Of a DNA stretch of 64,000 bases, positions 11,482 through 22,524 are shown piece after piece. A program made the translations under genes and the position numbers. The stretch's first letter is position 1, and each line of letters starts with the position of its first letter. Source of the DNA: Agrocybe praecox (taxonomy: Eukaryota; Basidiomycota; Agaricomycetes; Agaricales; Agrocybaceae); contig OZ024840.1 in NCBI GenBank assembly GCA_964017145.1, positions 3,410,001-3,474,000 of the forward strand. The letters run 5' to 3'. The notes beneath the pieces were generated by a model. The model did no database searches. It worked only from the letters and a program-made list of their open reading frames with translations, and was not told where the DNA came from.

Positions 11482-12067
11482 AGTCTCCCGTAGTCAAACC
11501 CGATAAGGAAACTTTGCTTACTAATTTTCTGCCTTTGTTTATGTTTACTCTAAACGAAGATGCCAAACCCTCACTGACCCTCTGGCCAGAGTCCTGGCAC
11601 CCTGATAATTCGAGAGTTTTCTGCCTTTTATATTTGATTTGAACGCTGCAGACCATTATCGAGCAGTGCACTGAGTAGATTTGATTTTTGACTTTTCTTT
11701 TACTCTGAATCTGACTCCTGAGAGTCGCAACCTTGAGCGTGTGGTGCCTCTTGAACTTCTCAACTCTGGTCACGAATAAATATCGTGTTTCCCCGTCTTT
11801 TTTTTTTGTTTTGGCATCTTTGCTATGGCTAGCTACGCCTCAGACTTCACTGGTAGTTCATTTCACGGTTGCTATTTTAGAGGACACATTGGATGTTGTT
11901 GACTAGTTGAAGTTTTTTTTTGAATTGGTAGTTACATATACACTATACATACAGAATCAAATGAAATTTCTTTTTTTCTTGTCCAAGGCCCAATGATATG
12001 TATGTATGTAGCTGTAATATTAATTATTCGGGCCAGCAAGCCATATGGCGCCGAAGGCGTCCCCTAG
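11482..12067. other. Spacer between the two duplication I units
   Basis: 586 bp with no counterpart flanking unit B in this window. It contains a 97-codon minus-strand frame (11480-11773) with no recognisable motif, T-runs near 11803 and 11978, and the short palindromic string GGCGCCGAAGGCGTCCCC just before unit B. I see no terminal repeats. Possibly inserted or rearranged DNA. Confidence 0.5.
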
Positions 12068-13849
12068 TTTGCTATGTGATACTTAATTTGTAATTTTGCA
12101 ATACAATAAAATTTGATGCCAATCAGTTTTTTAAAGTTTAGTCGAGTCAGTGACTGCCAATCTAATAATAATAATTGAGATGACTCGGTATCCGAAAGTA
12201 CAAAAACCGAACAGTCTGGACAAAACGAGTCAAAAATCTTCAAAGCGCGAATGATTCCCAATCAACTATTCCCTCTCGAAGTTGACCCGCAGACCCAGGA
12301 ACCGTTCTTGCGGTTGCGAAAAAACAAAAATATCATCATAACGCCGATGCGTTGGGATGATGCCACACATTTAGTACCAATTTTCAATGATCCACTGGTC
12401 TACAAGTGGTTGAGGCACCCGCTCCCATTTACACTCAGTAAGTAGTTGACCTTGTATTTGGCAAATGAAATGCCATAATGATCGTGCCATAGAGGATGGG
12501 GAAGAACTGTTACAAATTAGGAAACCCAAGAACGATGCTGTTCTTCAGGAATTGTTAGATGCCCAAGGATCCGAAGCTCTCAAGATTGTAGACGCATGTC
12601 CGGTCAACAGTCTACGTGAAGTCAAAGAAGACGGTACACAGAAGTTCATTGGAAACTGTTCATTTAGGCGTTCTCCCCACATGGAACTGGTAGATACGGA
12701 TACTGTTGACTGGGAACACGCAGAAGAAAAAATGGTCAAGAATGATGCACTCGAGGCTGGAGACCCAAGGATCATCTACACCATAGGATGTATGTGTCTG
12801 GTATCCTTTGATTCACTTTTGGTCAAGAAACTTAAGATGATATGTTTTAGATTACCTTGACGCGGCCTATCACGCTCAGGGGATAATGTCAGATGTTGTC
12901 GATACCATTCTCCACGAATGGGCCATTCCTCGCATGAATGTGAAACACTTCCTTACAGGTGCTTTCAAAGGGAACCGCGGGAGTGTGAGGGTCTTCGAGA
13001 AGAACGGGTTCGTAATGATACGCACTGTGGACGAGTTAGGTCTTGTGAGGGGCGAAATGACGGGGGTACACGTCCTTGAATGGAAAGCCGGCACTGAAGA
13101 AAAGCTAGTAACTTAAAAAAAATCGAGCTTAGTGTGCTTGTCCGTGAACACAACATGTATTGAGAGTCCGAAAGAGGGGAAGACCCTCATCAGTAACATA
13201 AAATAACTTGGTAGATAGAACGTTAGATGTATAATTTCTTAGCCAGGTGTTCCCAGAGAGCCGTTTATGATCTTGCATCAAAGCCTATTTGTTCCCAGAA
13301 AGACACGGTCTCAGGGTGCGCGTCAATGTACTGTGGAACTCCTTGACGTGCCTCATCCAAGAACCAAGCTGGGAGCCAAGATTGGTCCTTCAGATGTGCA
13401 TTGTGCTCAGACGCAGTATGGTCCAAGAGGTCGCGGATGTCCTGAACATCATTGGATTGCTTGACTCGGGCGTGTTCTTTAGGAGAATCCCGGTGGGCAA
13501 TCCAAGCTTGAACCTTGTGAAGAATAATTGGGAAGAATGGCATGACAGGAAGACCAGATGCTGAATAAACCACACGGTCGTCTGGTATTCCTGGGAGATG
13601 TATCATTTCAGGAATGAAGATATCGATGTGACAAGATTTAGAAGGTGTTGCAGAGTATTTCAAGACAAGATATGTTGCGGTTGGATTCGATTCTGGTATT
13701 CCGAGGGAAAACCTTGAATCACTAGAAACCAAGAATTGTTTTATTTCCAAGGGTGTCTTGGTCTCCGTCAAAACGAGTACATCAACATCCTGGGGGATTA
13801 TCGTTGGTATAAGTAAGACATTGAGAAAAAGACTAACATTTGGAGTCCT
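12068..13849 (+). repeat. Tandem duplication I, unit B
   Basis: Partner of 9697-11481. It carries GNAT copy B and the 3' part of an intact nucleotidyltransferase gene; homology to unit A stops within exon 1 of that gene. The nucleotidyltransferase intron is 48 bp here and 51 bp in unit A. Confidence 0.9.
12251..13116 (+). CDS. GNAT family N-acetyltransferase, copy B
   Basis: Paralogue of the gene at 9874, 249 aa, exons 12251-12437, 12493-12789, 12851-13116 with the same intron positions and phases. Differences from copy A include loss of one codon in exon 1 (WLRHPLPFTL against WLMRTPFPYTL). The acetyl-CoA loop reads AYHAQGIMSD, where copy A has AYHGQGIMTD, so a normally conserved loop glycine is alanine. 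The C-terminal NRGSVRVFEKNGF motif is unchanged. The upstream TATA box is altered to TACAAAA. Reading frame is fully open, so it is not an obvious pseudogene, but it may be weakly expressed or have changed activity. Confidence 0.8.
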
Positions 13850-13966
13850 AGTGATGCCATGTTCTGCGCAGGCAGCACTGCCAACGAGACAGCAGACGAG
13901 GCCCGCGGAAGAAAGCAGGTCTGTGATGGCCTTTGCGGATTGTGTGATATCATGTCTGGTCAACAT
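13265..13966 (-). CDS. Nucleotidyltransferase-fold protein
   Basis: Predicted 217-aa protein in two exons (minus): 13966-13838 and 13789-13265. It has the pattern of a minimal nucleotidyltransferase fold: LVCCLVGSAACAEHG (Gly-Ser at 29-30), then DVDVLVL (Asp 44 and 46), then a third acidic residue in CHIDIFIP (Asp 99). This triad binds the metal-nucleotide in the superfamily. The 48-nt intron has no in-frame stop, but removing it brings TRTPN next to DVDV, the usual spacing, and the 51-nt length of the same intron in copy A supports splicing. A helical C-terminal part (VKQSNDVQDIRDLL) follows. Function unknown; nucleotide transfer to a small molecule, RNA or protein are all possible. The start is the first in-frame ATG. 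Confidence 0.7.
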   Translation of the reverse strand: MLTRHDITQSAKAITDLLSSAGLVCCLVGSAACAEHGITRTPNVSLFLNVLLIPTIIPQDVDVLVLTETKTPLEIKQFLVSSDSRFSLGIPESNPTATYLVLKYSATPSKSCHIDIFIPEMIHLPGIPDDRVVYSASGLPVMPFFPIILHKVQAWIAHRDSPKEHARVKQSNDVQDIRDLLDHTASEHNAHLKDQSWLPAWFLDEARQGVPQYIDAHPETVSFWEQIGFDARS

Positions 13967-14061
13967 AGAGGATTCGTGTGAAAGTGCAAGGGGTGTTGTG
14001 ACATTACACTGCACTGCATTTCCTCTCGTTCCGTCTCCGTTTCCCTTTCTTTCCCCCAACC
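13967..14061. promoter_or_regulatory. 95-bp divergent promoter, nucleotidyltransferase and SHO1
   Basis: Only 95 bp separate the two divergent start codons. Transcription start sites and 5' UTRs of both genes must share or overlap this space. A C/T-rich stretch (CTCGTTCCGTCTCCGTTTCC) lies just before SHO1. Confidence 0.5.
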
Positions 14062-15323
14062 ATGCCTCCTCGCGCGAATGAAGGTTTCGATATAACCCCC
14101 ATACTTACTCATTATGTTTTCCTTTTTACCAGCTTTCTTGCAATTGTATGTTCCTTTCTCCTTTTTTTCTCCAGTAACTCATAGTTCGTGTTCGACAGGC
14201 CGGCTGGTTCACCGCGTTCATATCTCAATGTGTTGTTACTGCAAACATCATAGATGGTGTGATATGTTCTCTATTCTCTCGAAATTAATGCTGAGAACAC
14301 TACTGCGCGACAGGTGGCAGATTTGCAGTCGGTTCATTATGGTTCGCAATCTTCCTCCAGTTATTCCTTATCCTCGGCGTCCTCTATACCCTCGCAACCG
14401 ATTCAATAGCTATGCATCGTTTCCAAATATCTGTATTCGGAGCGATAGCCACCGTATTCGCAGTGGACGGAGTAACAACAGGCATATTCGCCAACCGTAG
14501 TGCACTCAACTCAATGGGCGCAGGATGGCTTATTCTCACCTTCGTTGACCTCATATGGGTCCTCTATTTCACTTCGGAAGAAGATTCACTTGCATTACAC
14601 GTATTCAACATGTTTGGAACAGGTGGTCTTACCCCACCTGGTCGCCGTCGTCGCACGCGTACCCAGTCATCTATGAACATGCAGTCTGCCAACGGCGGAT
14701 ACCAGACCAACTATGCCTCGGGAGGAGGCATCGGATCACACGATGGCTACGATAGTAAAATAGGTGGAGCTGCCTATGGAAGCCCTAACCCCACAGGAAT
14801 TAGGAGTCAGAATAGCTTTGGTGGAAGTTTGAACGAGAACGCCAGGAGTATGGGTGGTACTGGAGGTCCTGGTAGCATTCACAACCAAACCATGACAGGC
14901 GGTGCTCAATCCATTGGTGGTGGCCCTGACAATGGGCCAAGTTCGCCGTTAATGGCAGGTGTCGGCGCAGGCAATTCTACCGCAGGCTCGAATATCGAAC
15001 AACCGCAGCAAGCAGCTGAGTCGTACCTGTACAAAGCCAAGGCTCTGTATGCCTGTACGTCACTAAGTTACTTTCCCCGGTCCCTGTATCCAAATTAACA
15101 CCTCTTTAACAGATACCGCCAATCCAGACGATCCGAACGAGATTTCATTCACCAAAGGAGAAATCCTAGACATCGTGGACAAACAAGGGAAGTGGTGGCA
15201 GGCACGAAAAGCTGATGGAAAAACAGGAAGTGCGTCGTCCTGGACTTTCATTAATATTTTCTTTTTCATTGACGTATGTATCTTCCCACAGTTGCACCAT
15301 CCAATTATCTCCATGTCATATAA
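14062..15323 (+). CDS. SHO1: SHO1 osmosensor, four TM segments and SH3 domain
   Basis: Plasma-membrane osmosensor of the HOG MAP-kinase pathway, 343 aa. Five exons: 14062-14145, 14199-14256, 14314-15054, 15113-15229, 15292-15323. Four hydrophobic segments come first: [47 protein letters not shown] and the pair around [20 protein letters not shown] Gly/Ser/Asn-rich linker of about 125 residues follows. The C-terminal SH3 domain starts at [18 protein letters not shown] and ends [11 protein letters not shown]; in yeast it binds the Pbs2 kinase. The last exon codes only APSNYLHVI and the stop. Topology and SH3 position match the family, so the assignment is firm. Confidence 0.94.
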
Positions 15324-16110
15324 AGCAAAGTTCCCCGATATTTCTCACCCAAAATGACGCCCGATTTTTTACCTTGATGGAAAGCTTGGATCGACTGATT
15401 TTACGACGACATCATTTTTCTTCTGCTTTCAAATTTTACGACAAGCTATGCATACCTTTATTTTCTGCCTAAATCCGAATTCAGTTCGGTGGAACCAACG
15501 ATTCCCTCTCCCCCTCCAGTTACCCAGTCTGCCATTACTTCTTTTTTTTGGTGGTTGCCCAATCGCAAATCTCCCCCAAAGATTCGGTCCAATCAACCTT
15601 TTTTCGATGTTTTGATATGCATCGTTATAAACCATATTTTCTCTTGATGTGTCGTTGTATGCTGTATCCATCTATCTTATCTCTGTCTGGCTTACTCGGA
15701 CCATTGATTTCGTAGTCATTGCACCAATAGAGTATGTACTGAGTATGTTTGCTGCGCATATGAATGATGCAATGACTGCCGAACCACTGATGCATCGCGC
15801 TGAAGAAACGTCGTCGTCATTCTTTGCTATCAAACTGACTAAATTATATACGTAGGCATTGCTATTGCTATAAATATTGTTGTTACACTTGGGACTGGAA
15901 CAATTGATTGTATGTATGTATGTATGTAAGTGAGTTCGTCGTCGTCGTCATCCGGCACAAAGGGTTTTGTACCAGTGACTGCCATCTTAGTCTACAAATT
16001 CGACAATAAAATGAAAAGGGAGGGAAATAGATGATAAATGAGCCGTAACCTAGAGAGTTAATAGCAATGAATTGCGAGGACGTAGAACGTTATAAACTCT
16101 CTGCATGTGA
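15324..16110. other. SHO1 3' region and convergent intergenic space
   Basis: 787 bp without a gene, between the convergent SHO1 and RNF10 stop codons. It holds a (GTAT)n run at about 15911-15927 and a (GTC)n run at about 15936-15949. Small frames here have no support. Confidence 0.6.
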
Positions 16111-18286
16111 TCATCGACGACGCGCTCCGCCGCCTCCACTGCCCAATACCACTAATTTATTGGCGCGTTTCCTACGTCCGCCACCGCCACCATTTCGTTG
16201 TTCTAGTTCATGCCAAGCGACGTCGATGTCCCATTCATCTTCCGCAACCTGCGCTCTCGACCGCTGGGAGTTATTTGTTGGTCGACCAGGCGCAGGACTG
16301 GAGGAGTGCAGTGCAGAAGCAAAGCTCTGGGCACCCCAAGCACCTGAGACAGGTGCGTTCTGAGGTGGGGATGGAGACGCTTGCTCAGATCTTGCAACCT
16401 CGGCAGTTGTAACACCCAGAGCAGAGAAGTCCTCTAGAGGCAGGTCTGATAGCAAGATTGGCGCCGAATTGTATGACCCAGAAGTTGACCATGGTAACCT
16501 AGCGTTTTCTCTTTCCTTTTCCTCCGCTCGTAACCGTGCCCGATCTTCCTTCCTGCCTTTCTCCTTCCGTCTAGAAGTGCGCATCTTGAGAGGACCTTCA
16601 AAGTTCTTTAGGCCCTCTGTACCTACTACGCCTTCCAGATCAGCCTCAATAAACACGACATCAGCGCCTTCAGGCATATGTGCAAGATATTTGCACCGTT
16701 TCCTCAGGTCATCATCGACAGTGCCCTCGGAAACGGATTCCACGCGGACGGTGATAGTGTCGGGAAAAGCGGAATAGCTGTGGAAGTGCGATAACAAGAC
16801 CCTGATATCTAGTGGATGCAAGAATAGAGGCAATCCAGAAGCGGCTTGATAATAATAGTACGTAGACGTGGATGGAGGAGGAGGGTTGAGATTTCTTCTC
16901 TGGCGAGGTTGGTTTCGAGAAGGAGGGTTGTTAGGCGCATCGTTGGTCAGTCGTGCCTGATGATTAGGTGTGACGACATTCCCGGAACGAGATGCTAGGA
17001 ATTCGTGTGGGACTTCAGAAGGTGCTGCAACTATTGGATTATAGCTATTTTCTTCTGCTTTCTTCCTCTGTACATGCAATGCGGTCCTATCATCAACTTC
17101 TTGTTGATCACGATGAGCTTTCTCAATCTTCTCTTTGAGAATTGGGGTTTCTAAAGCAGCTGCTTTCGCAATTTGTTCGCGAACTTTGTTTTCCGCTCCT
17201 TCAATGAACATGACTCCCAGGGGATCGTTCATGCTCGATAACAATCGGCGTTCAACAGCCAACTCATCAAGGTCTCGTGTAAGGTTGGCAATAAGATACG
17301 CTGGAGTGGCAAGCATGAACTTTGCGAAGCTGAAAACATCATGGAGGAAATGGAAAGGTGCTTGATGCGGGGGAAGGAGGTCCGACGGCCATGTGTGAGA
17401 ACGAGGTAGAGCAAGTGTAGTGATTTGTGGTCGTTGTACAAGCCTCATACGAAGCATAGATCCTGCACAAGGGGCAGTCGTATCGAAGGGGTCATCAAGC
17501 GTCGATGAAGACGATGAAGCTTCTGACTGTGGACTCTCCAGTTGCTGTATAGGCCCGTCGTACCATTTGACACTCTTCAGCTGCCTCTCATGGACGGAGT
17601 CAAAACAAATTGGACAGCGTGCCCATTTGTTTGCAGAGGTGCTCAGATAGTGCAAGATACAAGGGAAACAGAAAACCTGGTAGAAAATATATTGGTTTAA
17701 ATGTTAACTGATAAGGAATATCCTCGGAAAACTTACATGGCCGCACTTGGTCATGCGGGGTGCTGTAGGAGGCGAAAGACATATTGGACAAGTTGTATAG
17801 CCCTCGTCTTGCGTAGAAAGCTCGCCAGTAGCTGCAGCGGTCGCCAAGGCCGATGAACGAGGTATTATCACCTGGAGAATATCCTGCCATTGGAAGAAGC
17901 TACCATAAATAATGCATAAATAACATTGACAATATGACTCGAGAACAAAGCGTACATGTCCGGATCGGCGAAATGTACTGTATAATCTCCAGTAGGGTTC
18001 ATAACAAACCGATACTGGGCATTTACGAACCCTATGATGATAGCACGCCAGCGTGAGATCGGGTTAAGCAGCATCGAAGGCAGGAACAGAACTTACGTTC
18101 CTTGTTCCATACTCCATGTACCGTTCCTGTCTTCCTGCTCCTCCTGGGCAAGCTAGTCAAAGGTCTTGCCTGCCTCGGAGGCAGCGTAAAATTGAGAAGA
18201 TGATTCAAGTTGACGGCCTGGTTGGAAGGCATCTTGGATAGGCGTTTGGGGGTGGTTGCCTGGACAGAACCAGGATTGCTAGTCAT
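16111..18286 (-). CDS. RNF10: RING finger E3 ligase, RNF10/MAG2 type
   Basis: Predicted 664-aa homologue of RNF10 (yeast Mag2), a RING E3 linked to ribosome-associated ubiquitination of small-subunit proteins. Four exons (minus): 18286-18097, 18031-17956, 17899-17737, 17676-16111. The family block RFVNAQYRFVMNPTGDY precedes FFQWQDILQVI. The C3HC4 RING is complete: CPICLSPPTAPRMTKCGH, VFCFPCILHYL and CPICFD, split by an intron after GH. The second half has the conserved YYYYQAASGLPLFLHPLDIR block. A basic coiled segment RRKEKGRKEDRARLRAEE and a Gly/Arg-rich end follow. Shares a 206-bp divergent promoter with WBP11. Ubiquitin ligase activity is inferred from the intact RING. Confidence 0.9.
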
Positions 18287-18492
18287 TTGGTCGGTCCAAA
18301 GAACGAGAAGCTATCCCTGCCAGTAAGAAGGATGACCTTCACTGGAAAGGGTGCAACCTTGGGGATCCTCTGTCTACTCCTTATGTCATGACTCAATTCA
18401 GGCACGTGCTCGGCCCCGCCATCCGGCTACTGTCAGGGCTTCCGACTCAGTTACTGTCGACAGTCGCTTTCCATTTGGCAACCACGACAGTG
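18287..18492. promoter_or_regulatory. Divergent promoter, RNF10 and WBP11
   Basis: 206 bp between divergent start codons. It should hold both promoters; no TATA box is evident. Confidence 0.5.
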
Positions 18493-20388
18493 ATGGGAAA
18501 GAAAAACCTGAATCCTGCTGATGCCTTTCGTGAGTAGCCGTCAAAATACCTTGGCTAATATACTCATTAATCGTTCAGGGAAGGCGCAGCGGAAGAAGGA
18601 ATTGAAAAAGGCATGAGCTACCTCACCTTTCATGTGTACTCGTGCTAATGAATATTATGTAGTAGAACAAGGCAGAAAGGTCTAAAGCACGCGATTTCTC
18701 TTTGGTAAAGAAAGACACAACAGGTATGCTTTATTTTCCATGTTATTCCATTTTGCTGACCCCAATCCGAGATCTTGAAAATGCCATCAAGGAATTCGAA
18801 GAAAGTCGTGCAGACCCAGCCAAGCTCGCCGAATTAAAGGCAGAACTGGAGAAGATCAACCGGAAAAAGGCAGAATATGTCGAGGAACATCCTGAGCAAC
18901 GTAGGCTTGTTTATAGGAGGCGACAAGAGGGAGAACCAGAACCAGAACTACCGGTCAAAAGGAAGAGAAATTATTTCAACAAGAATGGGCTTCCTCGACA
19001 TCCTGAACGCAGTATTTATTATGATGCTGTCATGAATCCATTTGGTGTCGCACCACCCGGAATGCCATATATGCAACGACGTAAGTTTATCTAATACTTT
19101 AGTTGTGTTTTAGATTTAACCTGTTCGTTCCAGCCCTTTTACCGGGAGAAATTGACAGCGACCCAGAGACAGAAGGTCTGTGTATTTGCTGAAGTCAAAC
19201 AATATTTTTATCTCAAAACTTGTCATTACCAGAAGAAGATGACGATATCCCCCTTCCACCAGGCCTCCCACCCGGTACAGAGCAGGTCCAGAATGACGAT
19301 GATATACCAATGCCTGATGGTCCTCCTCCAGGATGGATACCGGACGGTTTGTTTTTATTTTATATTTTGTCACTAAATGAATCTCAAGAAAATGTTACTA
19401 TTCAGAAGATGACTTTGAGGATCCCCCACTACCTCCAAATATGCCTATGCCACCTCCACCACCTGGGTTTTCAATGATTCCTCCGCCCAATTTCCTCGCT
19501 CAACCTCCCCCGCCATTTCCTCCTGGAGTTCAATACCATAATGGACCAGTACCCCCTCCTCCTCCACCGCCCTTTGGAGGACCTCCAGGACAGCAACCTG
19601 CATCATATGCTGTGCCTCCTCCACCCCCAGGCCCACCTTCCGGCTACCAACCGTCTTCATATCCCATCCCCCCTCCACCACCTCCACCAGGCCCATCGTC
19701 AGGTCATCCATCATCTTCGTATCCTATTCCTCCACCGCCTCCCAGTTGGAATGGACAGATTCCCCCTCCACCGCCTGGTTTCTCGTCATTTCCTAATGCA
19801 CAATTCCCGCCTTTCCCGAACTCCTCTTTCCCTCCTTTTCCACCGAATGCATTTCCACCGCCGCCACCCAAATTTTTACCGCGGCAGCAAAGCACAGCAG
19901 CTATGCAAGATCCTCTATCCTCGGTTCCTCATCAGACTTTCCAAGCACATCGTGCCAGTCAACTTGCACCACCCCATCCTTCCTTACCCCTAAACCCCAA
20001 ACAACAAGCACCTGTAGGCCTTCCCTCAAATCCTTCATTGCCACCCAAACCGACTTCTGCAGCTGAAATGGCTGCAGCAACTGTTTTTTCCGCTCCTCAA
20101 CTTCGTGATCTTAAGAAGGAAGCCACTGCGTTTGTTCCTGCAGCTGTCAAACGTAAAAAGGCACCTGTGGCGTCTGCGTCTACCACAATCAACGCGGCCC
20201 CTTCTCTCACTTCAGTAGAGATTCCAACAGAGCAAACAGAGTCCGCTCCTGCTCGTTCCGATCTTGTAAGTGCGTTGAAAAATCAATTTGGATCAGTTCC
20301 TTCCAAACCTGCGCCATCTTCAAAGCTTCCTAAAAGTGACTACGATAAATTTATGGAGGAAATGGGAGACATTTTAGGGCCTAAATAA
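18493..20388 (+). CDS. WBP11: WW domain-binding protein 11-like splicing factor
   Basis: Predicted 524-aa homologue of WBP11/SNP70, a nuclear pre-mRNA splicing factor. Seven exons: 18493-18529, 18579-18610, 18666-18723, 18772-19080, 19134-19175, 19233-19346, 19406-20388. The N-terminal Wbp11 block reads MGKKNLNPADAFRKAQRKKE then LKKNKAERSKAR, followed by a coiled segment. Repeated acidic-proline units follow (DDDIPLPPGLPPG, DDDIPMPDGPPPG, DDFEDPPLPPN). A long polyproline region with PPPPP and PPGPP runs is of the kind bound by WW domains. The C-terminus ends SDYDKFMEEMGDILG. Intron 2 (18611-18665) has a GC donor (AAG|GCATGA); the unspliced frame stops at once. Confidence 0.9.
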
Positions 20389-20593
20389 TTGTCAAATAAA
20401 TATTACTTTTGTGTAGTATAAGCGCTTGACTATCCCAATATTGAACATATGTCCAGATGACAAAATGGTCGCATGGTGCTGGAGTAAATACGGGAAAATA
20501 CGAAGAGGTCACGGCTTCAGCTTCTTCCTTTCCTACACTATCATGTTGTAGTTATTTGCTACGCTGATTCCACGACTACATTCCAAACCCCTG

Positions 20594-21958
20594 ATGAGTT
20601 CGACAGGAATCTCTATCCTCTTGCGTCCGAGACCATACGAGAAGTCCTCTGGTTCCCTTTTGCTGCTACGTCTACTTCCACAGCCTAAACCATTGACGGC
20701 GCTACCATCTGAAATATGGACCGACATATTCATGTTTTCTTTGGCATTGTCCCCTAATGACCAAAGATCGAAGGCTTGGTCTTGGTCTTTATTGACTATA
20801 TGCAAAGCATTCCATGTGAGCAAAGGGACTCGGTGTGTTGCATGGTCCAATTGTTGAAGACATCGTACCTTGACCCAGGAAATTGTGCTTCCACAGCTAT
20901 ACTCCTCTATCCACATTCCCACCTTGAGGACACTGGAGGCATTTCACCACAAACTACACGTCTCTGACCAGAAGTGGGATTCCATCCGACGCATACCGTA
21001 TTCCACGCCCGGACGATGGGTCCAAATCCTCGATCTCAGCGACCTGATATTCGAAAGCCAGGCACAGTCCTTGTTGCTCGACTCAGTATTAACTCGACTT
21101 TTCCCTTTGATACCTTCTCTCACAATACTATCCATGAATCCAGCGCTCATACTAAGCCGAAGGGCTTTGACTGCTTTGGGCCAACGAGAAGGCGCCGCCA
21201 ACCTTCAGTCCCTTACTGGACTTTGTTATATTCCGCCGTTGGGCAACACACCCGATGATGACCCTTTTGTACAACTTATGAGAAACACTCCGAACCTCCG
21301 TACGTTGGTTTTGACAGGTCGTGGATTCGATCCTGCCGAACTTGAATTTGGTTATGGCGATACCTCCATCCTTCCGGACCCGGCTACTTTTTGCCCTTTA
21401 TTGCTTCCAAAACTGCAAACGTTATCACTCCTATCTATGCATTCCTCACCTCTCATGTTCGCCCTTCTAGAATCTCAGCTTCCCAGCTTAAAGAAGTTGA
21501 CGGTGACACCGTACGATGACATTCAATATCCTACATCTATTTCGTCACACTTTATCACCAAACACAGCGCTAACCTCACATCTTTGCTTCTTTTTACACC
21601 GAAATCTTGGCCTACACGACTACACCCATCACCTGCTGATATCCTGGCCCATGCCCCTAATTTAAATCATCTGTCGCTGGAAAACCCATTACCTTCATTA
21701 ATATTGACGGAGAAACATCGTCTTAGAATATTATCCATTCCTCGACCCACAGATAGTTTCTGGAGAGTATTCGAACACATTCTCTCTAACCTCCCGAATC
21801 TGGTTGCTCTGCACATACGAGATGTGCGTTGGCTCAGAAAAGGAATATCTAGCATGGCTCAAGGAGCAGGCGTCCAAGGAGAAATGCGAGAATGGAAACG
21901 TCGCCTCGGGCGCAGAAGGATCCGACTATTTGACGCAGACTGGAACGAAGACGTCTGA
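20594..21958 (+). CDS. F-box protein with leucine-rich C-terminal half
   Basis: Predicted 433-aa fungal F-box protein, two exons: 20594-20815 and 20879-21958. The F-box is LTALPSEIWTDIFMFSLA ... LLTICKAFHEIVLPQLY, completed only after splicing. The rest is rich in leucine and shows irregular LRR-like units (PNLRTLVLTGRGF, LPKLQTLSLLSMHSSP, LPNLVALHIRDVRW). These proteins serve as substrate adaptors in SCF ubiquitin ligases, and Agaricomycetes carry large families of them. Target unknown. Its 3' end lies about 40 bp before duplication II begins. Confidence 0.82.
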
Positions 21959-22524
21959 AACTAATCGAATTTAACCCATCCCCACTCAGCTCGGTTTTGT
22001 GTATTATTCATCTGTACTTGTAAATGCCATTTTCGATACTTTTTTTAGTTCCCGGATCCCCACTCCCTCATTTGCATCCAACATTCGAATTTATTTTCCC
22101 TTGCTTATATTTACGATATTAGTCAGCTTGATAATCTCGGGTCATATCACTTGGAGCAAACTTGTAGCTCTTATGGGACTACATAAGTTACCTTGACCTT
22201 TGTCTGTACGCGTATATATTACAAGGCATGCACCTCGCTTCGCTCCGGCATCAAAATAAAGAAAGAAAGGTATGCAGAGACGACACTGAAGCATGATGAT
22301 ATCTGGAAAATAGTTCCAAATTTGGTGAGGTAGAATGGAGAGATGGAGGACAAAGGATGGAATATGGCGAGAGCAATAAAAATACATTATCAAAACGAGA
22401 AAATGAGCGAAAAGAACAATAAGATTTACCAAAAGAGGGGCGAAAACAAACAGGTACATACGAACTCTTAATAGTATAGTAGTAATTCACGCCCTTCAAA
22501 CTTTACTACTAGGCAAAATTCATC

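Noticed and set aside
11480..11773. 97-codon minus-strand frame in the duplication spacer
   Set aside because: Starts at a non-ATG codon, has no motif and sits in DNA of unclear origin.
9874..13966. GNAT plus nucleotidyltransferase as a toxin-antitoxin system
   Set aside because: Genes are convergent, not co-transcribed, have introns, and belong to folds too broad to support this; one partner is dead in copy A without apparent effect on its GNAT.
15911..15949. GTAT and GTC simple repeats as regulatory element
   Set aside because: Plain microsatellites between convergent genes; nothing indicates function.
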